64,000 nucleotides of DNA. It comes from Apteryx mantelli. Its lineage: Eukaryota; Chordata; Aves; Apterygiformes; Apterygidae. Positions 46,971 to 59,050 of this stretch are shown here, piece after piece. Under the pieces are notes generated by a model. It was not told the origin of the DNA. It was given only the letters and a program-made list of their open reading frames with translations, and did no database searches. Made by a program: the position numbers and the translations under genes. Location: the NCBI RefSeq assembly GCF_036417845.1, contig NC_090020.1:37680425-37744424 (forward strand), in the 5' to 3' direction. Each line of letters opens with the position of its first letter. The first letter of the stretch is position 1.

Positions 46971-48349
46971 GGATCTTGGCACATTCACTTATTCAGTCTG
47001 CAGAGCATACACAGAAGATGGGAAAACAATGAAAAACAGGACATGAGAAAGACTCTCCAAAAATCATCATAAACACAGAATTGACAAAAGCAGTCTCGGG
47101 GACAATTAGAGTTGCTCTCCTTTCTTTAAAAAAAGGAAAGAGAAATTGAGATTTTTTTTGTAAAAAAAGTAGAAATAGATGACACAATCCACATCCACTG
47201 CCACTAGTGGTACCCCCAAATCCAGGGGATCTGTACTGCATAATAGGAATAGACCTGGAGGCCAAAACGATCTATATTCTCAAGAGAAGCACAGCAGAAT
47301 ACTAACATCAGCGCTACATAATCCATTCTACTTGGACAACATAGCCCAATCCCTTTTTGTGGCACTTCAAATTAAGTCAAATTTTAATCAGTCTGAAGTT
47401 ATATTCATTCATGTAAAACTTTGTGGTTTGTTTTGCTCTGCGACACAAAGCTGCGTATACCTCCCTGGATGGAGAGTGCCAGTGATGGAGCGATGGCTTC
47501 TCGCTTCTGAGAGATCAGTTGAACAAAGAAAGGTAAAATGCAAAGGGCAGCTTTACAACAGCGAAATAGTAGATGAAGGGGGCCATAAGCAACAGCTGCT
47601 GTCTCATCCAGCAAACTGAAACAATGACTACTGCACAGAAACATCTGTGGATTAAAAACTTCAAAGAGAAATACCCTTCACTGCCTCAAAGGAAGGAATA
47701 CACACAGCCTGAAACATTAGACTTACTTTCCACACAGGAGTAATCTATTTGACAGGAGGGTTTATCCTAACAACAGCTCTGGAAAATCATCTGGAAAGGG
47801 TATGCTGTCCTACAGCAAGCCTTTGAATATGCCCCGATCGTGCTCAAGGAGCAGAGTAACCTTTTAGGGAGCTAATGATAAGACCATCATCAACTCTCCA
47901 GTAGGAAATGACAATTAAAGGAATTACATTGCTGCGTAAACACAGAATTGTCAATTCTGTTAAGAGCAACAGAGACCTGGTCTGAATTTAATACAGCAAA
48001 TTTCTTCACATTGGCAATTTTCTTTCACGTGCCCTAATGCATCAGGCACAGGGTAGAGAAATCTGAGTTAATGACAACTGAAAAGAACTATTTATATTTG
48101 TTCCTCAAATAAGGGTCTCCTTGTTCTCATGAAGACTATGAGAATATTTATGAGTTTTTAAAGAGAAAAACAGGAATTTTCTTACTTTAGAAATGTTTGA
48201 TAAAATGGAGGGGACAAATATATATGAACTAAATTCTTAGGCCTAAAACAAACATATTTTCATCTAGGATGGTTTGAATCCATAATACAATATAGTCCCA
48301 TAATATGATCCTTCCTTGGATAACAAAATTCTTTACCCTTCTGAGGTAC

Positions 48350-48455
48350 TGTCTCTGATAGAGACACTGGGAAACTGAGACAGAGAGGTAAGTCTTTGGA
48401 AACAATTTACATCTCCTGAGTCCCACTTCTGCGTTTTAGACTGGGACCATCATTA
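48350..48455 (+). mobile_element. MIR-like SINE fragment in the ADAMTS19 last intron
   Basis: GGGAAACTGAGACAGAGAGG near 48370-48390, then CTCCTGAGTCCCACTTCTG and ACTGGGACCATC, follow the order of the MIR/core-SINE 3' half (GGGAAACTGAGGCACAGAGAG... CTCCTGAGTCCCAGTC... ACTGGACCATC). This is the clearest of the three MIR-like copies. It ends about 70 bp from the exon at 48522. Confidence 0.7.
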
Positions 48456-48521
48456 CTCTATACAGAGAAAGAAGACTAAAAAAGTAACGTACAGCAGAAA
48501 TGTGTCATTTTAATTGCTTAC

Positions 48522-48699
48522 CTAACCTGGGTGATGTTATTGTGTTAACATTAATTTTCTCATTGCAGGGTTGAAGATGACAGGGTCTGTAGGCTGCAGG
48601 CTTTTCTGAGGAAAAACATTCGTTGCCGTGCCTTCCCGTGATCTTGTGCATGCACTGGATGACTCGGGACTGCATTCCTTTGCCACAGGTAACAGAGCA
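48522..48699 (-). CDS. ADAMTS19: ADAMTS19 penultimate coding exon (last thrombospondin repeat)
   Basis: A 178-bp exon beginning after CTTTTCAG (phase 0) and ending TTA G before GTAAGC at 48521 (phase 1). It encodes [16 protein letters not shown], the start-to-middle of a thrombospondin type-1 repeat. [22 protein letters not shown] follows, completing the six-cysteine pattern, and then a linker [11 protein letters not shown] leads to the PLAC domain. The WxxW part of this repeat must lie in the previous exon. The sequence matches the human ADAMTS19 C terminus as I remember it; ADAMTS17 is the closest alternative but fits the neighbouring genes less well. The catalytic and earlier domains lie beyond the right edge or were not detected. 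Confidence 0.94.
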
Positions 48700-51654
48700 C
48701 TGAAAAGCACAGAGCACAGACAGTCATTGGAAAGGTATTTTTCCCTGTAAACATGAAGGTACAATGCCAATCCGGCTGGCATCAATGGCAGTTACTTCAG
48801 TTATCAGTAACCCAAGATTTCTGCTTTCCACTCAGTTACCTAAAAGAAAATCAATTAAAAAGCACAAAACATTTGGCAGTATCACTGAAGCACTGATTTT
48901 AGCTTCCTGTTGCTGTCAAGGCCTGTTTTGCAAAGCCAGTGATGAGACTGAACTGCAATGATGTGCCCAAACAGAGCAAGGGCTGTTCTCCTCTTTCTGT
49001 TTCTTAATTTACTCTTATGAGTCAATGTCAGTGAGAGTGACGGAAAAAAGAAAATCTTCACAGACACCGAGGGAGAGCAGTCGCCTATCCTAACGAGCCG
49101 TTACTCCTCCTGCGGGTGCTCTTTGCATTAAGCAGAGTGATGCCTCCTCCTGCTTTTCCTTCACATCTTCAAGTTTTCACGTGGGTCCCACAAATGAAGC
49201 ACACACAATGTGTGAGATGCTGCCCGGCCTTCAGTCAAACTTCCTGTCTTGTTGCCACAGGGAATGAAGTGAGAAAAGAAAACTGTAAAACCCTGTAACG
49301 ATGGTAATTTTCTGCTTCTATCACTGTAAGATAATATCCTGGGAAGGAAACTTGGACAGTGCCTTACAAATGCATACGAAAACTCTTCTGGACGAAAGAA
49401 ACGTAGCCTTTCCTCTTCACTGACATTTTATGAACAAAATTTCACAGCACATAAAGTATTATTTGTTCAGTATCACTGCTTTAACTACAATTTCATTGCA
49501 AAAAAATATATATTGCAATTTGCTCCTACATGCTAGTGATTTTGACTCATGTAACTACAAATTCAATTTAGTTTTGGAAAAATTTACAACAAAGAACATC
49601 TTCAAATATTACTTTAATTTTTTGCATTTAATGATATGAGCATTGGCTGCAAATTCATGCCACTGCTATATGCATAATCCTGACAGCACTTTTAGTCTAG
49701 CAAATTTTAATTTCATAAATATTCTCAAAACTTTTCTGCCACATGCTCTAAATTCTGTATCAGTATGCCCTGAAAAGCAATTCCCAAGTCAAGTGGTAAT
49801 AGATATATGTCAATAGTATGCCTGATTCCTCACTGCCTTGCACAGTTGTCTCCTCTGTATACTGGGTGGCTAGTCTGATGTTGTACCTGCCAGTATAAAC
49901 ACACATTTTTGGAAGAGGCATGTAAAATTTTAAACATGCTAGCCTAAACAAAAATGGGAGCTGGGAAGTTTCAAGAAATAGCTGAAAAAGCATTGAAAAG
50001 AGAGAGAGAAAAAGACAAGGAGAGGGTGCTATAATGACAGAAGCTTCCCAATCATCCTATTTCAAGATGCAGATAGTTGGAGAAGCAGAACATACCAAGC
50101 CTCCAAAGAAACAGTAACGTTTGAGTGTAGAGTTTTTACCCTTTACATTTGTCATCTACGTGTTTCTGGATGACATTTTAAACACTGTTATTTGGAGGAA
50201 AGATTTAGACGTGCTAAATGGGAAACAGAGGGCTCCCACCCAACTATGTGACCCAAGAAGAGTGAGACACGTTTCACTCCGAAAGTTATGAGAGACTAGG
50301 ATATATACTTGAAGGGTGTTCTCAGAAGTGACTGACCAGGGTTCAAAGCACACTAGAACTTATAACTACATGAAATTAAACACTGACATCCTATGGGGCA
50401 GTAAGTGGACTTGATGTGGACCAGAAGTGGACTTCTGTTCTCACTGATATAAATCAGGAGTAACTCCACAAAGTCAACAAAGCTGTTATAATTATTTGCA
50501 AATTTAATCAGACACAGCCTGCATGGTCCAAGGCATGCACAGACATCCAATGAGGAAAACACAATTTTCTTTTCAATAGCAACCACAATGTATCATATGA
50601 ACCAATGTGCTGATTACAGGAGTAAATTCAGCTAGTACTGAAATCTTTTCAAAGCAGAAGTCTCTCATGAACTTTGAATTTAGTACACTGCATTTAAACT
50701 GCATGAGAAAAAGACTCTCAACATAATTCCTTTTCCTGAATTCTATGCCTTTTTCCTGCGCAGCTAAAAATAGTCTGACTTCCTGTAACGACCAACATTA
50801 TAGATGATAAGCATGTATTATTACATATACACCCACCCAAATTTAATCACCAACAACAGCCAGAACATTGATTTTAATCTTGCCAAAATGGCAAGCTTGT
50901 TGGATTTTTCTCTCCGTAGTTTCAGGCAAATTTCTTTAATATATTTTGATGGACTAGTGAGAGTGACAATAGAATGGCAACATTAAGAAACCATAAAGCT
51001 GAGAACAAGGGAAGATGAAGGTATATCGACTCTTTAAAGATTATCACAAGGATCTTAGTTTAGAATAATTTTGCATGCAGTATTATATATTTTTTTCCCT
51101 TCAGTAAAACCTTTTCCTGTTTATTAAACAAATCTGGACTTTGTGTGAACCTGTAACATGCATGTGTCCTCTTTTATCAGAGAAAGAGGACAGGTAAGGT
51201 GGATCTGATGCATACGTTCCCTTGAAAACAATTTCTCTGTGCCTAACCTTTGGTTATTCTAAAATAAGAAAATGAAACCCAGCGGTCAGGAGCACTGGAA
51301 GGAAGTGAGAACAGGATTTGAAACCACTGGACTTCTGCTGTCAAACTGGGCTCCAATGAATTATCTGCTAATTGTTAATGGAGAACAAGTTACATATGTA
51401 GGTGCCTTTCTGGAGAACACTCTGCCAGCAGCCACATCTTATTTATATTAAATGAGCTCTGGATTGAATGCTTTTAATGACTGCAATTGAGACAATATGT
51501 AACAAGTAGGTAGATTTCTCTCTGAAGTAATCAGTGTTTAGGCCTTGAATTTCTATACAGAACTTAGGAAGATTTTGGCATTAACATCTCAGTCAGAAAA
51601 TTAACATCCCTTTAGTGACTGAGCCACTGTATTTTGCGTAATGGTGGCCTTTGT

Positions 51655-51850
51655 GGGGTATCTCAAAGAGCTCTATGAAGCATTACACTCTAGTTTTCCA
51701 TCCAAAGACATATACATCTGCAAACAATTAATTTTAGTCTTGCATGACCCCTTATTATCATCCCAACTTCAGAGGAGGAAACAGAGTCTAAAGGATAACA
51801 AGATGACATGTCTCAGAAGACATGGGAAATGTGTGGCAAAACAAGAAATA
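51655..51850 (+). mobile_element. MIR-like SINE fragment
   Basis: CTCAAAGAGCTCTATGAAGC, then ATTATCATCCCAACTTCAG and GAGGAAACAGAGTC, follow the order of the MIR 3' half (CTCAAAGCGCTTTACA... ATTATCCCCATTTTACAGAGGAGGAAACTGAG). Degraded, in the inferred ADAMTS19 intron. Confidence 0.6.
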
Positions 51851-51870
51851 AAATGAGTCACCTGTCTCTT

Positions 51871-51888
51871 CCCCCCTCCCCCCCCCCC
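51871..51888. repeat. C-rich run followed by an A run
   Basis: Seventeen C with one T, then about nine A, in the inferred ADAMTS19 intron. Confidence 0.85.
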
Positions 51889-54800
51889 AAAAAAAAATGT
51901 ACTAGTATTTAACCTTGCATTTATTTCTATTTTATAGCACTGGGAACTTTTATTAGGGCTTGAAAGGTGATTGGGCAAAACTGCCAAGAGGCAGGGCTAC
52001 CAAGCTGGTTTGCACTCTAAACTTCCAAAGCCAGGTTGATCAGTTTAAAAGAAAAGAGAGGCTTTTCAAAACTGCTAGTGTTTTAAACTCAGTCAGAGAT
52101 CTGGCAGTCACGCTGTTCTTCCTTGTTCAAACAACATCATCAGCAGCAATGGAGTCTAAATTCAGAATTAATTTAACATTTCTACTGATTATCTGTGAGC
52201 CAGAAAAAAATTCAGGTCACTTTACTGTGTCATCTCTGCCACATTCAAGTCACATGAATAGAGTATTTATTAGCAAATTCTACAATTGCAGCAGATACAC
52301 ACAGGGCAAAGGAACTATTTCTAGATAGTCATTTCAACAGCACTCCAAAACAAAAGGAAAAATTTCAGACATTCTACTTTATTTGCATGAAATTAGGGAA
52401 CATATATCTCCGGTACAGCATTTCACAGCCATAGCCAACTGGCTAGCAGTTGTATTTGCTAGCTACACAAACAGCTACACAACAGTTCAGGTTGTCTCCA
52501 CTAAGTGGTCTTACACCTGACTCCGTGCCACATACACACCAGCCAACTGCTGGCACAACTGAGCACAGCCACTGAATACTGGAGAATATAAGGCACCCAT
52601 AGTATTTTCCTTTTTGCCTGTGCAAGGGTATGGACTTAGTCCAGTATCACTAGACGACTCTGCAGTTCCTGCAAACCAGCTAGCTGCAACTCAGAGCAAT
52701 AGCCCTGACCCTCATTTTGGCGCTCACCTTACTGTGTATGCACATTTGCATTCTAGCTGAAGCCAACTCTTCCCAAACTCTCTCTTAAGCTTGACCCACT
52801 TTTGGGCTTGCTCTCATTGAAAATATTCAACCAGAAGCAAATAACACTCACTATATGTGCAGGTGTCACATTTTAGGCAGCAATTTTGGCCTGTAGCTAA
52901 AGCTGCATAGCTTCTGTATATTTCTGCAGTTTCCATATTTAAAACCGCAGAAGATTTTCAACCTAGAGCAAATAAAAATACTTCACTTTTACATATTCAG
53001 CAGTGAGTTTAATCAGAAAGCAATCCAGTCTGTCAAAATTGATTATGTTTTACATGATTTTATAAATATAAAATACGTAAAATTTACAGCAAATATCCAC
53101 TCCAAACTAATGTGCAGCAATCTGCAAAGATTAAGCACATCTCAGATTAATTTCAACTCACTGTTTTCATTACTAGCAAACAGAGAGTGTTTTTCTATAG
53201 ATCTTCTTCCCCTCCTCCCAAATGTCACACTTTTATATGCTACTCCTGATTGTTGTGGTGGTTCATTGCTTTTCATTTTTGACTGTTCAGATGACCTACA
53301 TTTTAAGGCCATGCAGCTGATTAGCAAAAATTCCCACAGGACAACTGTGTTTGTAGGTTTAGACTAAATGTTCTAATATGCAGCCAGAGCTTTTTTATGT
53401 GGCTGTTAATCTGTGCATTTTGGACACAGTCCTAAAGGTACTGTAAAACCGTTCAAGCAGCAAGACATGTAAAACATTCCTGTTAAAGATTACAAAAAAT
53501 TCCTGGATAAATATAGTTAACAGCTATTTTTTTTTTTAAGTTTTTCTTTCTTTCAAACAAAAACTATCCGGCCTATTTGAATTTTGTCCTACTTTTGAAC
53601 TTCTTTTAGACATAGTTTCAGGGACAGATAGCTAGGTGTTAAATATAACAATCCTTATACTTGGCATGCACACCATTTACCCAGGATTCCTTCTTTCTGT
53701 TCCCTGCCAAAGATATATATTCTGGAGAGAATACATATTCCCATGGCCAACAGCTGAGGAAGGTGCTGTAATGCCTTAGTTGTTTCCAGCTGGCCTTCAT
53801 AAGAAGTAGGAATTCCTAAATTAAGGGAAAAATCGTCACTGGCAGACAGTAACGGTCAAAATGTATCTTTCTGCCGAGACAAGAGGCAATCATTGCAGAG
53901 ACTGATACAATCCACAATGAAAAACTCAATCTGTGACAATGTTAACAGAATTGACTTGGACGATTTATTTTCAAGAGTAAATGGATTGTTCAATAAAAGT
54001 TTTTTACAAGTCTAAGTAGCATTCAAAGTGGAGAGAGATGTTCTCATAAGGAAACTCAATGACAACTTCTACTGGAAATTATTAGCAGAGCATTCCTAAT
54101 CATTTATGTATACGTTTGTCGGTTCCAGCATTTAAGCAGTTTCAACCTTTTAATAAAGCAAGCGTGAAACAACATAGCAAGCAATCAAACATTAGCAAAA
54201 TATTTGTGGACATGCTCACAATCTTTTTGCTTACCTTGTATTTTATAAAGCTTGCTTTTGAAGGCAGGTAGTAGGTAAAATGGGGTATTTGCTTTCAATA
54301 AAGGCTTTCAACTGAGTTTAAAAATATTCTTAAAGGTTGCTAAATAGAGCAAATCATCTACAGCTTATTTATGCACTATTTATTTTTTTTATAAAGACAT
54401 TTGTGAATAGTGCAGCTAATACAAAAAAAAGAGACTAAAAGATCCAAACATAAGACGGAGTCCGAGTTCTCCCATGCATCATTTCCAGGAAGGTTGTTCT
54501 GTCTCTCTCATTTCTGACACACCCAACACCTCAGTATGTGAATGCCAAATTTAAATTTCAGAACTTGTGCTAAGTTTAGCTGAAAAAATTCTGCTGTTGG
54601 TCTCTCCTAACTTCAGCAACTTCATTTGTCCTTTTATTATTATTTCCTTTCTTCTTTCTTTTCCTTTTTTTTCCCCCTTTTTATTTTCAGCTCTTCTTTC
54701 TCGAGTATTCATTAGCACTAGCTAACCGTTCAAAAGAGGTAACATTTGAAAGGAAGACAGACACAAGCCCTGGCTCACCTTTGATAAGTTGGACTAGAGA

Positions 54801-56685
54801 TGGGTATATAATGAAGGGAACCCTGATTTGACCTCTTTTTTTTTTTTTAATCATTTTTAGCTTCTCACAGAGATCAATTACATCGTTTGGTGGAAGGTAA
54901 GGGAAACTGTCTTTGGAAATGACAAGAAGTCACTTAAAATTTATGAGTATAATTTGAATGCCAAAAAACCATAAGACATTTGGCGCAATATGATTATTAG
55001 AGAGATGACAAAAAAACAAATCATTTTTGCTGGGCTAGCATATGAAAATCTCTCCCTTGGCAATTCACGCTTGAGAGCATCATTATTCGTTTGCTCAGAA
55101 TCAGTAGTGGGGTTTGACAGGCCTGAATCTTAATAGATTTGCCGGACTAAACACGGAAGTAGCAAATTCTTTGCCCACAAGGAAAAGCTGGCTTCACTTT
55201 CCCAACTTCTTTTTGGGACAGACTAAAGAAACGGAATCACCCCCTTGATGATTCGCTAAGTTTGAGTGTCCCAGTGAGACGAACCTGTTTGGTTAGGACA
55301 GCTGGGCTCAGCGGTTCCTTCAGGAAGTCTGCTTTCAGTTCCTCCTGGAGGTTTCCACCATGGAGTTCGCGCACAAGCTCCTGCTCAGTCTCTGGGATGT
55401 GGAATTTAGAGGCTAGATAACAGCACGGCACAGCGGCACTCACGAAAAATGAGATGAAAAGAGAAGTAATGGTGGGCCACGAATCTCCTCAAGCTCAGGG
55501 GAGGCTGATGCCCCAGTGTACTGGTCGTACAAGGAGGGATACAAGACGCCTGAATTTGGAAAGAGAAATCTCTTGCAAGACTGAAGGGTTTTCTACTGTG
55601 GCACACAGGGCATAGATTCGGATCCCTTCGGAACCAGGAAAAGAGAAAAAAGGATGGGTATTTTTTTCTGGTAGATTACTGTACCAGCTTTACTGACTTC
55701 CAAGCCTCTATCATGCAGATTTTTCTTTTCCCCACAAACAGAAGTCTGATTATTCTTCCCCGCCCCCAAATACTAAGTTAAGAAGTTCCTCAGAAGTTCA
55801 AAGCGAAGGTTACACCTGAGAATAAAGCTGCGAAAATTCCATGTGTGACAACGTGGAATCTTGATTCACAAAAACAACAAACTGTCTTACAGTCCCTCGC
55901 TTCCCCCCACTCCAAATCAAGGAAGGTATCAGCATTTTCCTCTTATAATAAATTATCTATGTCAAGACAGTAGAATAGTTGGAATGCTGCAGTAGCTACA
56001 GGAAGCAAGATTTCTCTATACACTTTATAGAAAGTACAAGATAGACTTTACTTTCCATATATTCTCAATTTTGTATTTAGCTTTTCTATAAATCTATATT
56101 TAACGCAAAAGCACATGCAAGTTTAAATCAGACCATTTTTAGTACATCTCTCCTCCTGAAAAATTAATTCTTTATTCTTATCTGGGACCTCAGACACACT
56201 GTTAGATAGGATTTGACACTTGAACACCCTTGGATTTTACAAAAAATCAGCTGGCAAATTTTGACATGATACATCAGCATTCTACATGGCTGTAGCATTC
56301 TGCTGTAAAAAGTAGAGACATTCACACTTACTGACCATACTCAAATATATCTTCAAAGAACACTTTTAAATTTCAGGGCAAGCCTGACTTTTCCATGAAA
56401 AAGCAAGTTACGCAGTTGGTCCATAATGCAAGTCAACACTTTCACCATCACATTTTTATCTCTTTTTTTTGGGTTAAAGACACCTAGATAAATGTATGTT
56501 CCTGCTTAGGCTTAAATATATCTTGGCCCTATGATACACTCTCTTAAGTCAACTGAAGACCATTACTGTTTACAGATCTATAGGGCAAACATAATATTAT
56601 TTACATGCTTCTCAGTAATGTGAAGCCTTAGTTTTTATTTTCCCATATTCTAACTTGTCTTTGTCCTTCAAAGTCTTTAAAGGAT

Positions 56686-56737
56686 GTATATATATACATA
56701 TACATATATACACATACATACATATACACACACACAG
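56686..56737. repeat. TA/CA alternating microsatellite
   Basis: Alternating TA and CA steps over about 52 bp, ending in a pure CA run. Similar in type to the tract at 2341. Confidence 0.88.
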
Positions 56738-59012
56738 CAGAAACCAAATATTCAACTTTTTTTGCGTGTTAAAATAGATCTGTGGTGGTTGTGATATTTT
56801 GAGATGAGGGAAGTGAACGAAAACCTCATGAAGACTATTCCTTTAGGACCTTTACCTTCTAGCCAAGGAAACAAACAACTCCACTCAACAGCACTTGTAC
56901 AGAACTGGGGCTTATTCTCAGTGTCTCTACGGATGTTTTACAATTCAAGCAATACTAAATGTTTGCCTAAGACTTTCTGTTGTTTTTAAAGTGTGTCAGC
57001 AAATAAACTGGAAGGAGACAATTATTTGTTCGAGCCATGTGATAAAATCAGTTATTCCAGGTGCAACTTGTATCTGTGTGAGAAGATTCATACTTAGTGA
57101 ATTAGACTCTATATTGCCAGCAGTTGGTAAAAAACAAAAAACAAAAACATAAACACCCTTTTGGTAACACAGTGTAAATATTACTGCCATTAATGCTCAG
57201 TGATAAATCAGACATTATATCTCACACTTTCATATCTGAGATATTACTGCATGGTCTTTGGTGTGGCAAAAGATGACTTTCCATTGATGATAACTATCAG
57301 ACTTGCAATCAAGAACATGACAATCTGAAAGAAGTTAGATTTGAAGTCCTCATAATTACGTTCCTCTTTTCTCTAAATTTACTGGAGTATGTGGCTGTGG
57401 TCTGATAAAAATGAACTCTCCAAATAATTTCAAATATTAGCTTTTTAATACATAATTTAATGTTAGCATATATTACAGCGCCTGCCTGCTGCTCTGTACC
57501 TTCCAGGGAAAAGCCTAGCTCATCAGCACAAAAATGTAATTAAAGGATTATAGCATTTCTAATGAAAAGACAAGTCAAAGAACCCACTAAGAACATAAAC
57601 AAAACGTCACAGGAAAAAAAAAAGTTCCAAGAAACACCTTTCTTCCCAAAGCTTCTATTGTTTTATATATTCACTTTTCAGAAATAAATTTGCATCCAAA
57701 AAACTGTTCTGTACAACATAAAGTTAGGTATTTGCCTTTAAATAGCATTATGACATGTAGTGCTCTCCATTTTTTCTAGTACTGCTATAAGTAAATGAAA
57801 GAGCTCATCCCAAACAATGATTTTACTTCCATTCACTACATCTATTGTATATTAAATCACAAAGATCTGAAGTGATAGCAGGTATCTAAGCCAAATGGAT
57901 TTGAAAGACATTAAAAAAAAAACAAAAAAACAAACTGACAGTTTACGAGGAAACTGAACTTTAAGAACTTCTTTGGCTGAAATACTATGACTCACATAAA
58001 GGTCATTACTTTTGAAAGAAAACATTAAAATAGAAACAGAAAATGAAGTAGAAAAATGTTTCACAGGTTATTGACAAAACTTCCACTGGTTGATTTTCTC
58101 TTCAAAATGTATAAACACAATCACTGGAAGAAAATGGATTCCTCCAAAATGATTCTAACTGCTCTGTTAGCAGGAAAACCACGTTGCAATGTAACACGTT
58201 CATTATGTATGATGAGGTCACCCAAAACTAGGACTGTCCTGCGGGAGCTATCTGAGAGCCAAGAGAGAGACGATGCTAACCTGTGTACGTTGTTGTGACC
58301 CTGTGATAAATTTAACCAAGAAAGATCATTACTTTGGGGTGAACTCTGTTTTATGTCAACATTATTGGAAGTACTTGTGGCAAGATTAGATGAGGGAACT
58401 CTAGAGATTAAACATAAACCTATGAACAATAGCCTTCTGCACTGAAACAGCACGGATAAAGCAAAAGAAATCTTTCTTCCAATATTTAAAGATCTATAAT
58501 ATTCCCTGTAATTCACTAAAACTGGTAGCCAAATAATATTAAGTAGCTATTCTGATTCTGTCTTTTCAGTCAGAAATCAGATATAAATTTTAAACAATTT
58601 CAAAATGCATTTTCAAGAATTAGTTATTAATTATGTTTTTAAAAATATTTTTTAAAAGTCCTGTTACAAGCCATTAGAAAATAGTGAAAAGTGAGGTTCA
58701 CATAGATCAAAACCAAACAACAAACAGGAAAAAATCATAAATACTTCTGTGACAAAATGGTAATGACTTCATAGAGAATCAAGTTTATTTCAAGAATGAT
58801 TAACTGAAGCAGTGCTATCTACCTTAACTGCATGAAAGATAGGATCAAAAAAAAAAGCATGAAAGAAAAGAATTATCCAACACACACAAAAAATCTAGAT
58901 TCCACAAAAGCAGAAGGATAAATTCCAGCAGAACCCAAGCGAACCAGCTCAATGAGTTAAGTGTTGGCAAATTATACAGTCAGTGAGGCTGAGGAAAACA
59001 TTTGGAAGGAGA

Positions 59013-59050
59013 GATGGATGACCTTGGAGATGGATGATCTTGGAGATGGA
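59013..59050. repeat. 16-bp tandem repeat, about 2.4 copies
   Basis: GATGGATGACCTTGGA at 59013-59028 is repeated with one change (C to T) at 59029-59044, then begins a third time to 59050. Confidence 0.9.

Larger units (their letters stand above)
45444..48521 (-). other. ADAMTS19: ADAMTS19 last intron
   Basis: A 3,078-bp intron from GTAAGC to TTTCACAG. It contains a short tandem duplication near 45599-45634, a GC-richer patch at 45710-45910, a possible L3/CR1-like tail at about 46860-46970 and a MIR-like SINE at 48350-48455. No other exon was seen. Confidence 0.9.

Noticed and set aside
47191-47210. CCACTAGTGG palindrome resembling a CTCF core
   Set aside because: Only the first half of the motif fits; the GGC part is missing.
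52443-52625. Cys/Trp-containing minus frame that might be a thrombospondin exon
   Set aside because: Cysteine spacing does not fit a thrombospondin repeat, and no acceptor/donor pair frames it in a suitable phase.
52680-52830. Donor-like GTGAGC site with a short upstream open frame
   Set aside because: The frame is closed by a stop within about 20 codons and has no ADAMTS motif.
54760-54830. Donor-like GTGAGC on the minus strand near 54770
   Set aside because: The upstream open frame is short, with no cysteines and no good acceptor.
58121-58516. 131-codon minus-strand frame in the inferred ADAMTS19 intron
   Set aside because: It lacks the Trp/Cys pattern expected of an ADAMTS exon and has no recognisable family.
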